Positions 31,555 through 39,474 of a DNA stretch of 39,508 nt are shown here, one piece after another. The DNA is taken from positions 1 through 39,508 of the forward strand of contig JAWLCV010000038.1 of the NCBI GenBank assembly GCA_041686955.1, in the 5' to 3' direction. The first letter of the stretch is position 1. Each line of letters starts with the position of its first letter. Origin of the DNA: UBA7803 sp041686955 (GTDB lineage Bacteria; Pseudomonadota; Gammaproteobacteria; Pseudomonadales; Azotimanducaceae). The notes beneath the pieces were generated by a model that worked only from the letters and a program-made list of their open reading frames with translations, was not told the DNA's origin and made no database searches. A program made the position numbers and the translations under genes.

Positions 31555-32313
31555 ATGAGTCTCGAATGGGTCGAGCCGGCGGCAGCGGAGTGGCCCAGCC
31601 GGGCCCGGGCCCTCACCACGACGCGCCGGGGCGGCGGATACAGCCGGGGCCGTTACGCGGCGCTCAATCTCGGCGGTCACGTGGGGGACGACGCCGCGGC
31701 GGTGGCCGCCAACCGGCGGGCGCTGGCGGAGGCCGCGGGGGTCGAGCGCGTTCAGTGGCTGCGGCAGGTGCACGGTGTTCGCTGCGTGGAAGCCGACTTC
31801 GAGAGCGCCGCGCGGGTACCCGAGGCGGATGCCGTCTGGACCCGGGTTCCGGGGCTCGGACTGGCCGTGCTGACGGCCGATTGCGTGCCGCTGGTGCTGG
31901 TGGACCGCCAGGGGAGCGTCATCGGGGTGGCCCATGGTGGCTGGCGGGGGCTGGTGGGCGGCGTGGCGGAGGCGCTGATTTCCGCCCTGCCGGTGGCCCC
32001 GGGAGACCTGGTAGCCTGGCTCGGACCGAGCATCGGTCCGGTGGCCTACGAGGTGGGCGAGGAGGTGGTGGGCGCGCTGGCGGCGCTGCCGGAGGGAGAG
32101 TCGCTCATGCGGCGTTGCCTGGCGCCCGGCGCGGGCGGCGGCAAGGTGCACCTGGATCTGTTCGAGCTGGCGGGCGCGCTGCTCGAACGAAGCGGCGTGG
32201 GGTCGGTGCTGACGGACCGGCTGTGCACCTACACGGACCTGCGCTTCTATTCCTATCGCCGGGACGGTGCCACCGGCCGCATGGCTACGCTTGCGTGGCT
32301 GGAGCGTTCGTGA
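31534..32313 (+). CDS. pgeF: peptidoglycan editing factor / laccase-domain protein PgeF (YfiH)
   Basis: 259 residues of the DUF152/YlmD family. Conserved metal-site segments are QVHG (His), TADCVPLVLVD, GVAHGGWRGLVGG and the C-terminal CTYTDLRFYSYRRDG and TGRMA. Family members act on purine nucleosides in vitro, and PgeF is reported to remove mis-incorporated L-Ser from muropeptide precursors. The start at 31534 is chosen, with an in-frame ATG at 31555 as an alternative. The order rluD-pgeF is as in E. coli, but clpB does not follow. The gene converges with the DUF4124 gene. Confidence 0.94.
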   Translation: MSTDAHVMSLEWVEPAAAEWPSRARALTTTRRGGGYSRGRYAALNLGGHVGDDAAAVAANRRALAEAAGVERVQWLRQVHGVRCVEADFESAARVPEADAVWTRVPGLGLAVLTADCVPLVLVDRQGSVIGVAHGGWRGLVGGVAEALISALPVAPGDLVAWLGPSIGPVAYEVGEEVVGALAALPEGESLMRRCLAPGAGGGKVHLDLFELAGALLERSGVGSVLTDRLCTYTDLRFYSYRRDGATGRMATLAWLERS

Positions 32314-32350
32314 GGCACCGGCTCGGTGGCCGGCGCGACGTCAGAAGCGG

Positions 32351-32842
32351 TCAGCCCAGATCGTCGCAGTTGGCGGCGACGCCCTGCTGGGCCTCGCTGA
32401 TCCGCTGCTGGCGCTCGTCCTCGGACATCATCCGCTCCTGACCGTCCTCGCCCCGCACCCGGACCCGGCCGTGCACCGAGAGACGTTCGAGCACCGCGCG
32501 GGCGCGCTCGCAGTTGGCCTGCTTGACCCGCGCCAGCTCCTCCTGGCGGGCCTGCTCCGCCGCCTGGAGCCTGGAGAGCATGCGCTGTTGCGCCTCCGAC
32601 AGCTCCGGTTCCGCCGGTTCGGCGGCGGCGGTGGCCGGCTCGCTCGGCTGGGCGCCGATGCGCTGGCCGGTGTCCGCCCGCACCCGCTCGGCCTCCACGC
32701 CCTGGGGCGCGAGCTGGGTGTAATTGACCACGCCGTTCTCGTCCACCCAGCGGTACACCTCGGCTCCCATGAGCAGGGGAAGGGCACCGAGAACGGGAAG
32801 GAGTTTCCAGAGGCGGCGCGGCAGGGGCGGGCACGGGGGCAT
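32351..32842 (-). CDS. DUF4124 domain protein, probably exported
   Basis: 163 residues from the ATG at 32842. The N-terminus has Arg residues followed by LWKLLPVLGALPLLMGA, a signal peptide or membrane anchor. The DUF4124 motif is seen in EVYRWVDENGVVNYTQLAPQGVEAE. The rest is Glu/Ala/Gln-rich and probably coiled-coil (about 75-115), with two Cys (ANCERAR, ANCDDLG). DUF4124 proteins are common, poorly characterised envelope proteins. The longer frame back to 33175 runs into the ilvB coding region and is rejected. The gene is divergent from ilvB and convergent with pgeF. Confidence 0.82.
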   Translation of the reverse strand: MPPCPPLPRRLWKLLPVLGALPLLMGAEVYRWVDENGVVNYTQLAPQGVEAERVRADTGQRIGAQPSEPATAAAEPAEPELSEAQQRMLSRLQAAEQARQEELARVKQANCERARAVLERLSVHGRVRVRGEDGQERMMSEDERQQRISEAQQGVAANCDDLG

Positions 32843-32934
32843 GTCGGTGCGGTCTCCGGTCGAGTGGGCGCTGACGTCGCCTTCGATCCTAATGCCACGG
32901 CCGCGGCATTTTAGCGAGCCAGGTCGCAGTTTCG

Positions 32935-32963
32935 TTGACACGGCGCAGGGGAACCTCAAGAAT
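32935..32963 (+). promoter_or_regulatory. predicted sigma70 promoter of the ilvBHC-pssA operon
   Basis: A perfect TTGACA at 32935-32940 is followed by a 17-bp spacer and AAGAAT at 32958-32963 (four of six matches). Transcription would start near 32970, leaving a ~105-nt leader that contains the hairpin at 32999-33022. Confidence 0.6.
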
Positions 32964-32998
32964 ACGCGGCTCCCCGGGGCGTGCGGAATCCAAAGCGT

Positions 32999-33022
32999 CA
33001 GCCTAATCAACGAGTTAGGCTG
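32999..33022 (+). promoter_or_regulatory. stem-loop in ilvB leader
   Basis: CAGCCTAA (32999-33006) and TTAGGCTG (33015-33022) form a perfect 8-bp stem with an 8-nt loop TCAACGAG. With one bulged T the stem extends by CG/CG to about 10 bp. No T-run follows and no Ile/Val/Leu-rich leader peptide is readable, so it is not a classical ilv attenuator. It could be a protein-binding or other cis-regulatory element. Confidence 0.45.
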
Positions 33023-33074
33023 CGGGCAAAGATACGCCGCGGCAGCAGAACGAGCAACAGGCGAAATCGCGACA

Positions 33075-34859
33075 ATGGCTGAGGCACTATCCGGCGGCGA
33101 CATGTTGATCCGCGCGCTCCAGGATGCCGGCGTGGAGTATGTGTTCGGATATCCGGGCGGCGCCGCGCTGCACATCTACGACGCCATCTTCAAGCAGCAG
33201 AAGGTGGAGCACATCCTGGTACGCCACGAGCAGGCGGCTACCCACATGGCCGACGGCTACGCGCGGGCCACCGGCAAGCCCGGCGTGGTGCTGGTCACCT
33301 CCGGTCCCGGCGCCACCAACGCCATCACCGGCATCGCCACCGCGTTCATGGACTCCGTGCCCATGATCGTCATCTCGGGGCAGGTCGACAACGCGCTCAT
33401 CGGCACCGACGCCTTTCAGGAAACCGACATGGTGGGGGTGTCCCGGCCGGTGGTGAAGCACAGCTTCATGGTCAAGAGCTGCGCCGAAATCCCGGAGGTC
33501 GTGCGCAAGGCCTTTCACATCGCGACCACCGGCCGGCCGGGTCCGGTGGTGATCGACGTGCCCAAGGACACCACCGATCCGTCGGTCACGGCGCCGTACG
33601 TGTATCCGGAAACGGTGACCCTGCGCTCCTACAACCCGGCGGTGAAGGGCAACGCCCGGCAGATCCGCAAGGCGGTGGGAGTGATGCTGAACGCCAAGCG
33701 CCCGGTGATCTACGCCGGCGGCGGGGTCATTCTGGGCGACGCCGCGCCGGCCCTCACCCGCATGGCGCGCGCCCTGGGTTTCCCGGTCACCACCACTCTG
33801 ATGGGGCTCGGCGCCTATCCCGGGGACGACGATGCGTTCCTCGGCATGCTGGGCATGCACGGCACCTTCGAAGCCAACATGGCCATGCACCACGCGGACG
33901 TCATCGTCGCGGTGGGCGCCCGCTTCGACGACCGCGTCACCAACAATCCGCGGAAGTTCTGCCCCGACGCCACCATCATTCACATGGACGTGGATCCGGC
34001 GTCCATCTCCAAGATCATTCCGGCGGACGTTCCCATCGTCGGCCAGGTGGGCAGCGTGCTGGAGGATATGGAGGCGCTGCTCGCCGCCGAGCAGGCGCGG
34101 CAGCCCGGGCTGCCGGATCAGGAAGCCCTGGCACGCTGGTGGGAGCAGATCCGCGGCTGGCGCGCGGAGCACGGGCTGAACCACGACCTGAAGCCCGAGC
34201 CGGGCAAGCGGATACTGCCGCAGCTCGCGGTGCAGACGCTGTACCGGGTCACCGGCGGTGAGGCGTTCGTGGCGAGCGACGTGGGCCAGCACCAGATGTT
34301 CGCCGCCCAGTACTACAAGTTCGCCAAGCCCCGGCGCTGGATCAACTCGGGCGGGCTCGGCACCATGGGCTTCGGCCTGCCGGCAGCCATGGGCGTGCAG
34401 TTCGCGCACCCGGACGCGGTGGTGGCGTGCGTCACCGGCGAGGGCAGCTTCATGATGAACATGCAGGAGCTCTCCACCTGCCTGCAGTACGGGCTGCCCA
34501 TCAAGATCATCAACCTCAACAATCAGGCCCTGGGGATGGTGAAGCAGTGGCAGGACATGCAGTACGGAGGACGCCACTCCCAGAGCACGTACAGCGATTC
34601 GCTGCCGGACTTCAAGACGCTGGTGGAGGCATTCGGCCACGTGGGCTTCAAGGTGGAGCAGGCCGAGGATCTCGAAGGGGTCATGCGGGAAGCGTTCAGC
34701 GACAAGCTCCGGAATCGGACCGTGTTCGTGGATGTGTGGGTGGATCCCACGGAGCACGTCTATCCCATGGCGATCCGCGGCGGCTCCATGCGTGACATGT
34801 ACCTCACCAGGTCCATGACCAGTCTGGGCGAAACGGCGGCGTTCGGGAGCGAATACTGA
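33075..34859 (+). CDS. ilvB: acetolactate synthase large (catalytic) subunit
   Basis: 594 residues, a ThDP-dependent enzyme making acetolactate or acetohydroxybutyrate in branched-chain amino-acid synthesis. It starts MAEALSGGDMLIRALQDAGV, matching the IlvI/IlvB opening. The catalytic Glu52 is in VRHEQAATHMADGYA. The FAD region, GARFDDRVT, and the ThDP/Mg site GEGSFMMNMQEL with INLNN are present. The ribosome site is weak (AGGCG), and longer upstream in-frame starts overlap the divergent gene. The stop overlaps the ilvH ATG (TGATG). The order ilvB-ilvH-ilvC is common in beta- and gammaproteobacteria. Confidence 0.97.
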   Translation: MAEALSGGDMLIRALQDAGVEYVFGYPGGAALHIYDAIFKQQKVEHILVRHEQAATHMADGYARATGKPGVVLVTSGPGATNAITGIATAFMDSVPMIVISGQVDNALIGTDAFQETDMVGVSRPVVKHSFMVKSCAEIPEVVRKAFHIATTGRPGPVVIDVPKDTTDPSVTAPYVYPETVTLRSYNPAVKGNARQIRKAVGVMLNAKRPVIYAGGGVILGDAAPALTRMARALGFPVTTTLMGLGAYPGDDDAFLGMLGMHGTFEANMAMHHADVIVAVGARFDDRVTNNPRKFCPDATIIHMDVDPASISKIIPADVPIVGQVGSVLEDMEALLAAEQARQPGLPDQEALARWWEQIRGWRAEHGLNHDLKPEPGKRILPQLAVQTLYRVTGGEAFVASDVGQHQMFAAQYYKFAKPRRWINSGGLGTMGFGLPAAMGVQFAHPDAVVACVTGEGSFMMNMQELSTCLQYGLPIKIINLNNQALGMVKQWQDMQYGGRHSQSTYSDSLPDFKTLVEAFGHVGFKVEQAEDLEGVMREAFSDKLRNRTVFVDVWVDPTEHVYPMAIRGGSMRDMYLTRSMTSLGETAAFGSEY

Positions 34860-35350
34860 TGCGCCACATCATCGCCGTGCTGCTGGAGAACGAGGCGGGC
34901 GCCCTGTCGCGGGTGGTGGGGCTGTTCGCCCAGCGCAACTACAACATCGAAAGCCTCACCGTGGCGCCCACGGAGGACGAGACCATGTCGCGGCTGACCC
35001 TGGTCACGGTGGGCGACGACAGCAAGATCGAGCAGATCATCAAGCACCTCTACAAAGTCATCGAGGTGGTGAAGGTGGTGGATCTGTCGGGCTCGGATCA
35101 CGTGGAGCGGGAGCTGATGCTGGTGAAGGTTCGCGCCGAGGGCGCGGCGCGGGCGGAGGTAAAGCGCACCACGGACATCTTCCGTGGCCAGATCATCGAC
35201 GTGACCGGCAGCTCCTACACGGTGCAGCTTTCCGGACCGAGCGACAAGCTCGACGCCTTCATTCGCGCCATAGGCAGGACCACGATTCTCGAGGTGGTGC
35301 GCTCCGGCGTGTCCGGCATCAGCCGCGGCGACAAGGTCCTGGCCGGCTGA
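34859..35350 (+). CDS. ilvH: acetolactate synthase small (regulatory) subunit
   Basis: 163 residues, the same size as E. coli IlvH. The N-terminal ACT domain MRHIIAVLLENEAGALSRVV with NYNIESLTVAPTED binds valine for feedback inhibition, and the C-terminal domain activates the large subunit. The conserved late segment VKRTTDIFRGQIIDVTGSSY is seen. It overlaps ilvB by one base (TGATG), ensuring coupled translation. Confidence 0.97.
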   Translation: MRHIIAVLLENEAGALSRVVGLFAQRNYNIESLTVAPTEDETMSRLTLVTVGDDSKIEQIIKHLYKVIEVVKVVDLSGSDHVERELMLVKVRAEGAARAEVKRTTDIFRGQIIDVTGSSYTVQLSGPSDKLDAFIRAIGRTTILEVVRSGVSGISRGDKVLAG

Positions 35351-35399
35351 CAGCCAGCCGCCACTTCCACAATTCGGCCATACCACAGAGGAAATACCC

Positions 35400-36419
35400 A
35401 TGCAGGTCTACTACGACAAAGACGCCGACCTCTCCATCATTCAGAAGATGCGGGTTCTGGTCATCGGCTACGGCTCCCAGGGTCACGCCCACGCCAACAA
35501 TCTGCGTGATTCCGGAGTGGAGAACGTGGTGGTCGGCCTGCGCGCCGGCTCCGATTCCTGGCGCAAGGCCGAGAACGCCGGGTTCCAGGTCTCCGAGGTG
35601 CCGGAGGCCGTGAAGGACGCCGACCTGATCATGATCCTCACCCCGGACGAGCATCAGCAGGCCTTGTACCGGGACCAGATCCTGCCCAACGTGAAGGAAG
35701 GCGCCACCCTGGCTTTCGCCCACGGCTTCAACATTCACTTCGGCCTGGTGGAGCCCCGCAAGGATCTCGACGTGATCATGATCGCCCCCAAGGGCCCGGG
35801 GCACACCGTGCGCGCGACCTACACCCAGGGCGGCGGGGTGCCCTCCCTCATCGCCATCTATCAGGATGCCTCCGGACAGGCGAAGAACACCGCGCTCTCC
35901 TACGCCGCCGCCAACGGCGCCGGCCGGGCCGGAATCATCGAGACCACCTTCCGGGAAGAGACGGAAACGGATCTGTTCGGCGAGCAGGCCGTGCTCTGCG
36001 GCGGCGCCGCTGCGCTGGTGCAGGCCGGATTCGAGACGCTGGTGGAAGCCGGCTACGCGCCGGAGATGGCCTACTTCGAATGTCTGCACGAGCTGAAGCT
36101 CATCGTCGATCTGTTCTACGAAGGCGGCGTGGCGAACATGTGGTACTCGGTCTCCAACACTGCGGAATACGGCGGCCTGACCCGCGGTCCCCGTCTGGTG
36201 ACGGAAGAGACCAAGCGCGAGATGAAGCGCATCCTCGAGGAAATCCAGACCGGCCGCTTCGCCCGTGAGTTCGTCACCGAGAATCAGGCGGGTGCGCCCA
36301 CCATCAAGGCCATGCGCCGGATCAGCCAGGCTCACCCCATCGAGCAGGTGGGCGAGAAGCTGCGTGGTATGATGCCGTGGATTCAGGAGAAGCGGCTGGT
36401 GGATCGGGAGAAGAACTGA
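35400..36419 (+). CDS. ilvC: ketol-acid reductoisomerase (class I)
   Basis: 339 residues, the short class I form. It isomerises and reduces acetolactate with NADPH. The Rossmann motif is VIGYGSQGHAHANNL, followed by GLRAGSDSW, whose serines suit NADPH. The Mg-binding core is in ETDLFGEQAVLCGG and the later FECLHELKLIVDL. AGAGGAAA upstream of the ATG is a good ribosome site. The last 16 bp lie in a segment that is duplicated at an assembly gap; the coding sequence itself is intact. In the repaired sequence pssA follows after 13 bp. Confidence 0.97.
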   Translation: MQVYYDKDADLSIIQKMRVLVIGYGSQGHAHANNLRDSGVENVVVGLRAGSDSWRKAENAGFQVSEVPEAVKDADLIMILTPDEHQQALYRDQILPNVKEGATLAFAHGFNIHFGLVEPRKDLDVIMIAPKGPGHTVRATYTQGGGVPSLIAIYQDASGQAKNTALSYAAANGAGRAGIIETTFREETETDLFGEQAVLCGGAAALVQAGFETLVEAGYAPEMAYFECLHELKLIVDLFYEGGVANMWYSVSNTAEYGGLTRGPRLVTEETKREMKRILEEIQTGRFAREFVTENQAGAPTIKAMRRISQAHPIEQVGEKLRGMMPWIQEKRLVDREKN

Positions 36420-36502
36420 ATCCGCGGAACGTATGGTGAATCGGGACGAAGACGGCGACGCCGATACGCTGGCGGGCAGCAGCCCGCTGGAGGGCAGCGA
36501 CC
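36404..36502 (+). repeat. 99-bp contig-end duplicate, left copy (assembly artefact)
   Basis: Bases 36404-36502 are identical to 36603-36701 on the far side of the 100-N gap. The segment contains the ilvC end and a false first copy of the pssA start (ATG at 36433). A direct 99-bp identity abutting an N-gap is the signature of two contigs that overlap and were scaffolded instead of merged. Confidence 0.93.
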
Positions 36503-36602
36503 NNNNNNNNNNNNNNNNNNNNNNNNNNNNNNNNNNNNNNNNNNNNNNNNNNNNNNNNNNNNNNNNNNNNNNNNNNNNNNNNNNNNNNNNNNNNNNNNNN
36601 NN
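36503..36602. other. false assembly gap (100 N) between ilvC and pssA
   Basis: A run of exactly 100 N lies between two identical 99-bp flanks. Merging the flanks removes both the gap and the duplicate, leaving a continuous ilvC-pssA junction. No real sequence is probably missing here. Confidence 0.9.
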
Positions 36603-36631
36603 TCGGGAGAAGAACTGAATCCGCGGAACGT

Positions 36632-37489
36632 ATGGTGAATCGGGACGAAGACGGCGACGCCGATACGCTGGCGGGCAGCAGCCCGCTGGAGGGCAGCGAC
36701 CCGCTCCAGGGGAGCGACCTGGACGAGGAGGCCGTCGACTCGGAGGGCCGCCGCCGTCGGGGAATCTACCTCGTTCCCAATCTGATCACCTCCGGCGCCA
36801 TGTTTGCCGGGTTCTATGCCATCGTCGCCGGCATGAACGGCCAGTTCATTCCGGCGGCGCTGGCCATCTTTGCGGCCATGGCCCTCGACGCCGCGGACGG
36901 GCGGGTGGCCCGCCTGACCCGCACGGAGAGCCGCTTCGGCGCCGAGTACGACAGCCTCTCCGACATGGTGGCGTTCGGCGTGGCGCCTGCGCTGGTGGCG
37001 TTTTCCTGGACGCTGCAGCCGCTCGGCAAAATTGGCTGGGTGGCCACCTTCGTCTACATGGCCTGCGCCGCCCTGCGATTGGCCCGCTTCAACATCCAGA
37101 GCGATCTGAAGTCCTTCACCGGGCTCGCCAGCCCCTCGGCGGCCGCCATCATCGCCTGCACCGTGTGGATCTGGAGCGATTCGCTGGGTGACACCGAACC
37201 CTCGACCAGCGTGTCGGTGCTCATGGCTCTGCTCACGGCCGGCATCGGGCTGTTGATGGTGTCCAACTTCAAGTACTACTCCCCCAAGGCTCTGAATGCC
37301 AAGGGGCGGGTGCCTTTCATCGTGCTGGTGGTGGTGGTGCTGGTGTTCGCCGTCATGCTGGCGGATCCGCCGCGGGTGCTGCTGGTGCTGTTCGCCGGCT
37401 ACGCGCTGTCGGGCCCGGTGATGTTCGTCTGGGAGCGTTGGCGGCGGCGCGGCGTTTCGTCGGACAACGAGGACGGAACCGGTTCCTGA
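36632..37489 (+). CDS. pssA: CDP-diacylglycerol--serine O-phosphatidyltransferase
   Basis: 285 residues, an integral-membrane CDP-alcohol phosphatidyltransferase making phosphatidylserine. The family motif D-G-x2-A-R-x8-G-x3-D-x3-D is complete in DGRVARLTRTESRFGAEYD followed by SLSD. Several membrane helices follow. It is the type II (Bacillus-like) form, with an acidic, poorly conserved N-terminus of about 40 residues that includes a short internal repeat (PLEGSD/PLQGSD). The true start is the ATG at 36632; the same start at 36433 is an assembly duplicate. pssA next to ilvC is a frequent arrangement in proteobacteria. Confidence 0.94.
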   Translation: MVNRDEDGDADTLAGSSPLEGSDPLQGSDLDEEAVDSEGRRRRGIYLVPNLITSGAMFAGFYAIVAGMNGQFIPAALAIFAAMALDAADGRVARLTRTESRFGAEYDSLSDMVAFGVAPALVAFSWTLQPLGKIGWVATFVYMACAALRLARFNIQSDLKSFTGLASPSAAAIIACTVWIWSDSLGDTEPSTSVSVLMALLTAGIGLLMVSNFKYYSPKALNAKGRVPFIVLVVVVLVFAVMLADPPRVLLVLFAGYALSGPVMFVWERWRRRGVSSDNEDGTGS

Positions 37490-37544
37490 CGCCGTACTCC
37501 AACAGGCCGGTAGACGGGAATCCGCAAGCGACGCGAGAACGGCC

Positions 37545-38480
37545 ATGTTGATCAGAAGACCTCCGAAGATCCCGAGCTCCGAGATCACCCCCGAATCGGT
37601 ATTTCGCGCCCGGCGGCGTCTGCTCCGGGCCGCCGTCGTCGTGCCGGCGGCGCTGGCGGTACCCGGCTCCCTGACGGGCCCGCGGGCCGCGGCGGCCGGT
37701 CCGGACGGCGAGGCCGTGACTCCAGAGGAGATCGTCACCGGCTACAACAACTTCTACGAGTTCGGCATGGACAAGGGCGACCCGGCCAGATACGCCGGCG
37801 AGATGACGGTGGATCCGTGGTCGGTGGAGGTGGGCGGCGAGTGCGGGAAGCCGGGGTCCTACGCCTTCGAGGACGTGATCGCGGGGCTCACCCCCGAGGA
37901 GCGCGTGTACCGCTTCCGTTGCGTCGAGGCCTGGTCCATGGTGGTGCCCTGGCTCGGCATTCCGCTGAAGAACATCCTCGCGCGCTTCGAGCCGAACGGC
38001 AACGCCCGGTTCGTCGAGTTCACCACCCTGTATCGTCCGAGCGAGATGCGCGGCCAGCGCGCGCTGTTCGGCAGCATCGACTGGCCCTACGTGGAAGGAT
38101 TGCGCATGGACGAAGCCATGCACCCGCTCACGCTCATGGCGGTGGGGGTCTACGGCAAGCCCTTGCCCAATCAGAACGGCGCACCCTGGCGGCTGGTGGT
38201 GCCCTGGAAGTACGGCTTCAAGAGCATCAAGTCGGTGGTGAAGATCCGCTTCACCCGTTCCCAGCCGAAGAACACGTGGAACCTGACGGCGCCCGATGAG
38301 TACGGCTTTTTCGCCAACGTGAACCCCAACGTGGATCATCCCCGCTGGAGCCAGGCCACCGAGCGGCGCCTGCCCAGCAGCCTGTTCAACCCCAACCGCC
38401 GGGAAACGCTCATGTTCAACGGCTATGCGGAGGAGGTGGGCAGCCTGTACGCCGGGATGGATCTGCGCCGTCATTTCTGA
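37545..38480 (+). CDS. msrP: protein-methionine-sulfoxide reductase catalytic subunit MsrP
   Basis: 311 residues, a periplasmic molybdopterin enzyme of the YedY family that repairs oxidised Met in envelope proteins. The N-terminus carries a twin-arginine signal (ARRRLLRAAVVVPAALAVPG). The Mo-ligand Cys126 is in YRFRCVEAWSMVVPW. Conserved LPNQNGAPWRLVVPWKYGFK and NPNVDHPRWSQA support the call. The msrQ gene begins 13 bp downstream, the standard pair. Confidence 0.96.
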   Translation: MLIRRPPKIPSSEITPESVFRARRRLLRAAVVVPAALAVPGSLTGPRAAAAGPDGEAVTPEEIVTGYNNFYEFGMDKGDPARYAGEMTVDPWSVEVGGECGKPGSYAFEDVIAGLTPEERVYRFRCVEAWSMVVPWLGIPLKNILARFEPNGNARFVEFTTLYRPSEMRGQRALFGSIDWPYVEGLRMDEAMHPLTLMAVGVYGKPLPNQNGAPWRLVVPWKYGFKSIKSVVKIRFTRSQPKNTWNLTAPDEYGFFANVNPNVDHPRWSQATERRLPSSLFNPNRRETLMFNGYAEEVGSLYAGMDLRRHF

Positions 38481-38493
38481 CGGCGCGCCGGCC

Positions 38494-39144
38494 GTGTCCC
38501 GTTTCCTCAAACCGGTGGTGTGGCTGATCTGCGGCGCGCCGCTGGTCTGGCTGGGGTACGCGGTGTCGGTGGAGATCCGGCAGCCGGGGGCCGCGCTCGG
38601 CGCCGATCCGGGTGAGGCGGTGGTCCTCTACCTGGGCGAGTGGGGGCTCAGAATGCTGCTCCTGGCCCTGGCGGTGACCCCGCTTCGGCGCCGCCTGCGG
38701 TGGCCCGAGCTGGCGCGGGTGCGGCGGCTGGTGGGTCTCTTTGCCTTCACCTACCTGTCGCTGCACTTTCTGGCCTATCTCGGCTTCCTGGCGGGATTCG
38801 ACTGGAGCCTGGTGGTCGAGGATCTCGGCGAGCGCACCTACATCACCGCCGGAGCCCTGGCCCTGCTGGCGCTGCTGCCGCTGGCCATCACCTCCACCCG
38901 GGGCTGGCAGCGGCGGCTGGGGCGGCGCTGGCGGGCCCTGCATCGGCTGGTGTTCGCCGCCGCCGCCCTGGGCCTTTTGCACCTCTTCTGGCTGACCAAG
39001 GACGGTTACGGCGAAGTGCTGGCCTACCTGGTGATTTTTCTGATACTCATGCTCGAACGACTCAGCCAATGGAGCAGGCAACATGGACGATCTGGCCCGA
39101 CAATCCTGCGAGCCGTGCAGCGGGGACTCTCCGGCGGTTCCTGA
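38494..39144 (+). CDS. msrQ: heme-binding membrane subunit MsrQ
   Basis: 216 residues from a GTG at 38494 (MSRFLKPVVWLICGAPLVWL). An in-frame ATG at 38425 lies inside msrP and is rejected. It is a ferric-reductase-like membrane protein with about six helices that passes electrons from the quinone or flavin pool to MsrP. Candidate heme ligands are His in YLSLHFLAYLG, ALHRLVF and LLHLFWL. The C-terminal ~20 residues (after LERLSQW) overlap the phhB start by 62 bp and are not conserved, so the extension may be recent. Confidence 0.93.
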   Translation: MSRFLKPVVWLICGAPLVWLGYAVSVEIRQPGAALGADPGEAVVLYLGEWGLRMLLLALAVTPLRRRLRWPELARVRRLVGLFAFTYLSLHFLAYLGFLAGFDWSLVVEDLGERTYITAGALALLALLPLAITSTRGWQRRLGRRWRALHRLVFAAAALGLLHLFWLTKDGYGEVLAYLVIFLILMLERLSQWSRQHGRSGPTILRAVQRGLSGGS

Positions 39145-39424
39145 GAGCGAGTGGCCCGGGCTGCTCGAGTCGCTGCCGGGGTGGAACGTCGTCGAGGAGA
39201 GCGGCGTTCCGGTGCTGACGAAGACGTTCCAGGTGAAGAACTTCGTCCGCGCCCTGGAGCTCGCCAACGCCGTAGGCGCGCTGGCCGAGCAGGAGAACCA
39301 TCACCCGCGGCTGGTGGTGGAGTACGGGCGCCTGACGGTGGCCTGGTGGACCCACGCGATCAACGGGCTGCATCGGAACGATTTCATCATGGCGGCGAGG
39401 GTGGAGGGAGCGGTCAGCGATTAG
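39083..39424 (+). CDS. phhB: pterin-4a-carbinolamine dehydratase
   Basis: 113 residues. The family motif is seen in EQENHHPRLVVEYGRLTVAW followed by WTHAINGLHRNDF, with the catalytic His pair. The N-terminal CEPC and the later LPGW are also typical. It recycles the tetrahydropterin cofactor of aromatic amino-acid hydroxylases, though many bacteria carry it without phhA, which is not in the window. It overlaps msrQ by 62 bp in another frame. Its last codons (AVSD) and stop are formed by the start of a heptad repeat tract. Confidence 0.92.
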   Translation: MDDLARQSCEPCSGDSPAVPESEWPGLLESLPGWNVVEESGVPVLTKTFQVKNFVRALELANAVGALAEQENHHPRLVVEYGRLTVAWWTHAINGLHRNDFIMAARVEGAVSD

Positions 39425-39474
39425 CGGTCAGCCTTCGGCTTTCGCTCTCCGCTTTCCGCTCTCCGCTTTCCGCT
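39410..39474. repeat. heptanucleotide repeat element (copy 2), overlapping phhB 3' end
   Basis: The tract begins GCGGTCA GCGATTA GCGGTCA GCC inside the phhB stop region. After TTC it turns into the opposite-strand form GGCTTTC, then CGCTCTCCGCTTTC repeated perfectly twice (39443-39456, 39457-39470) and CGCT. The heptad is the same CGCTNTC family as at 5279-5385, again with opposed arms, here almost touching at AGCC-TTC-GGCT. The last 34 bases of the window hold no further feature that I can see. Confidence 0.65.

Noticed and set aside
32981..33085. Leader peptide for ilv attenuation
   Set aside because: The only readable small frame, from a GTG at 32981, contains mostly Arg/Asn/Gln and no run of Ile, Leu or Val codons.
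36433..36502. A second, truncated pssA gene
   Set aside because: It is identical to the real pssA start as part of the 99-bp contig-end duplicate beside the N-gap.
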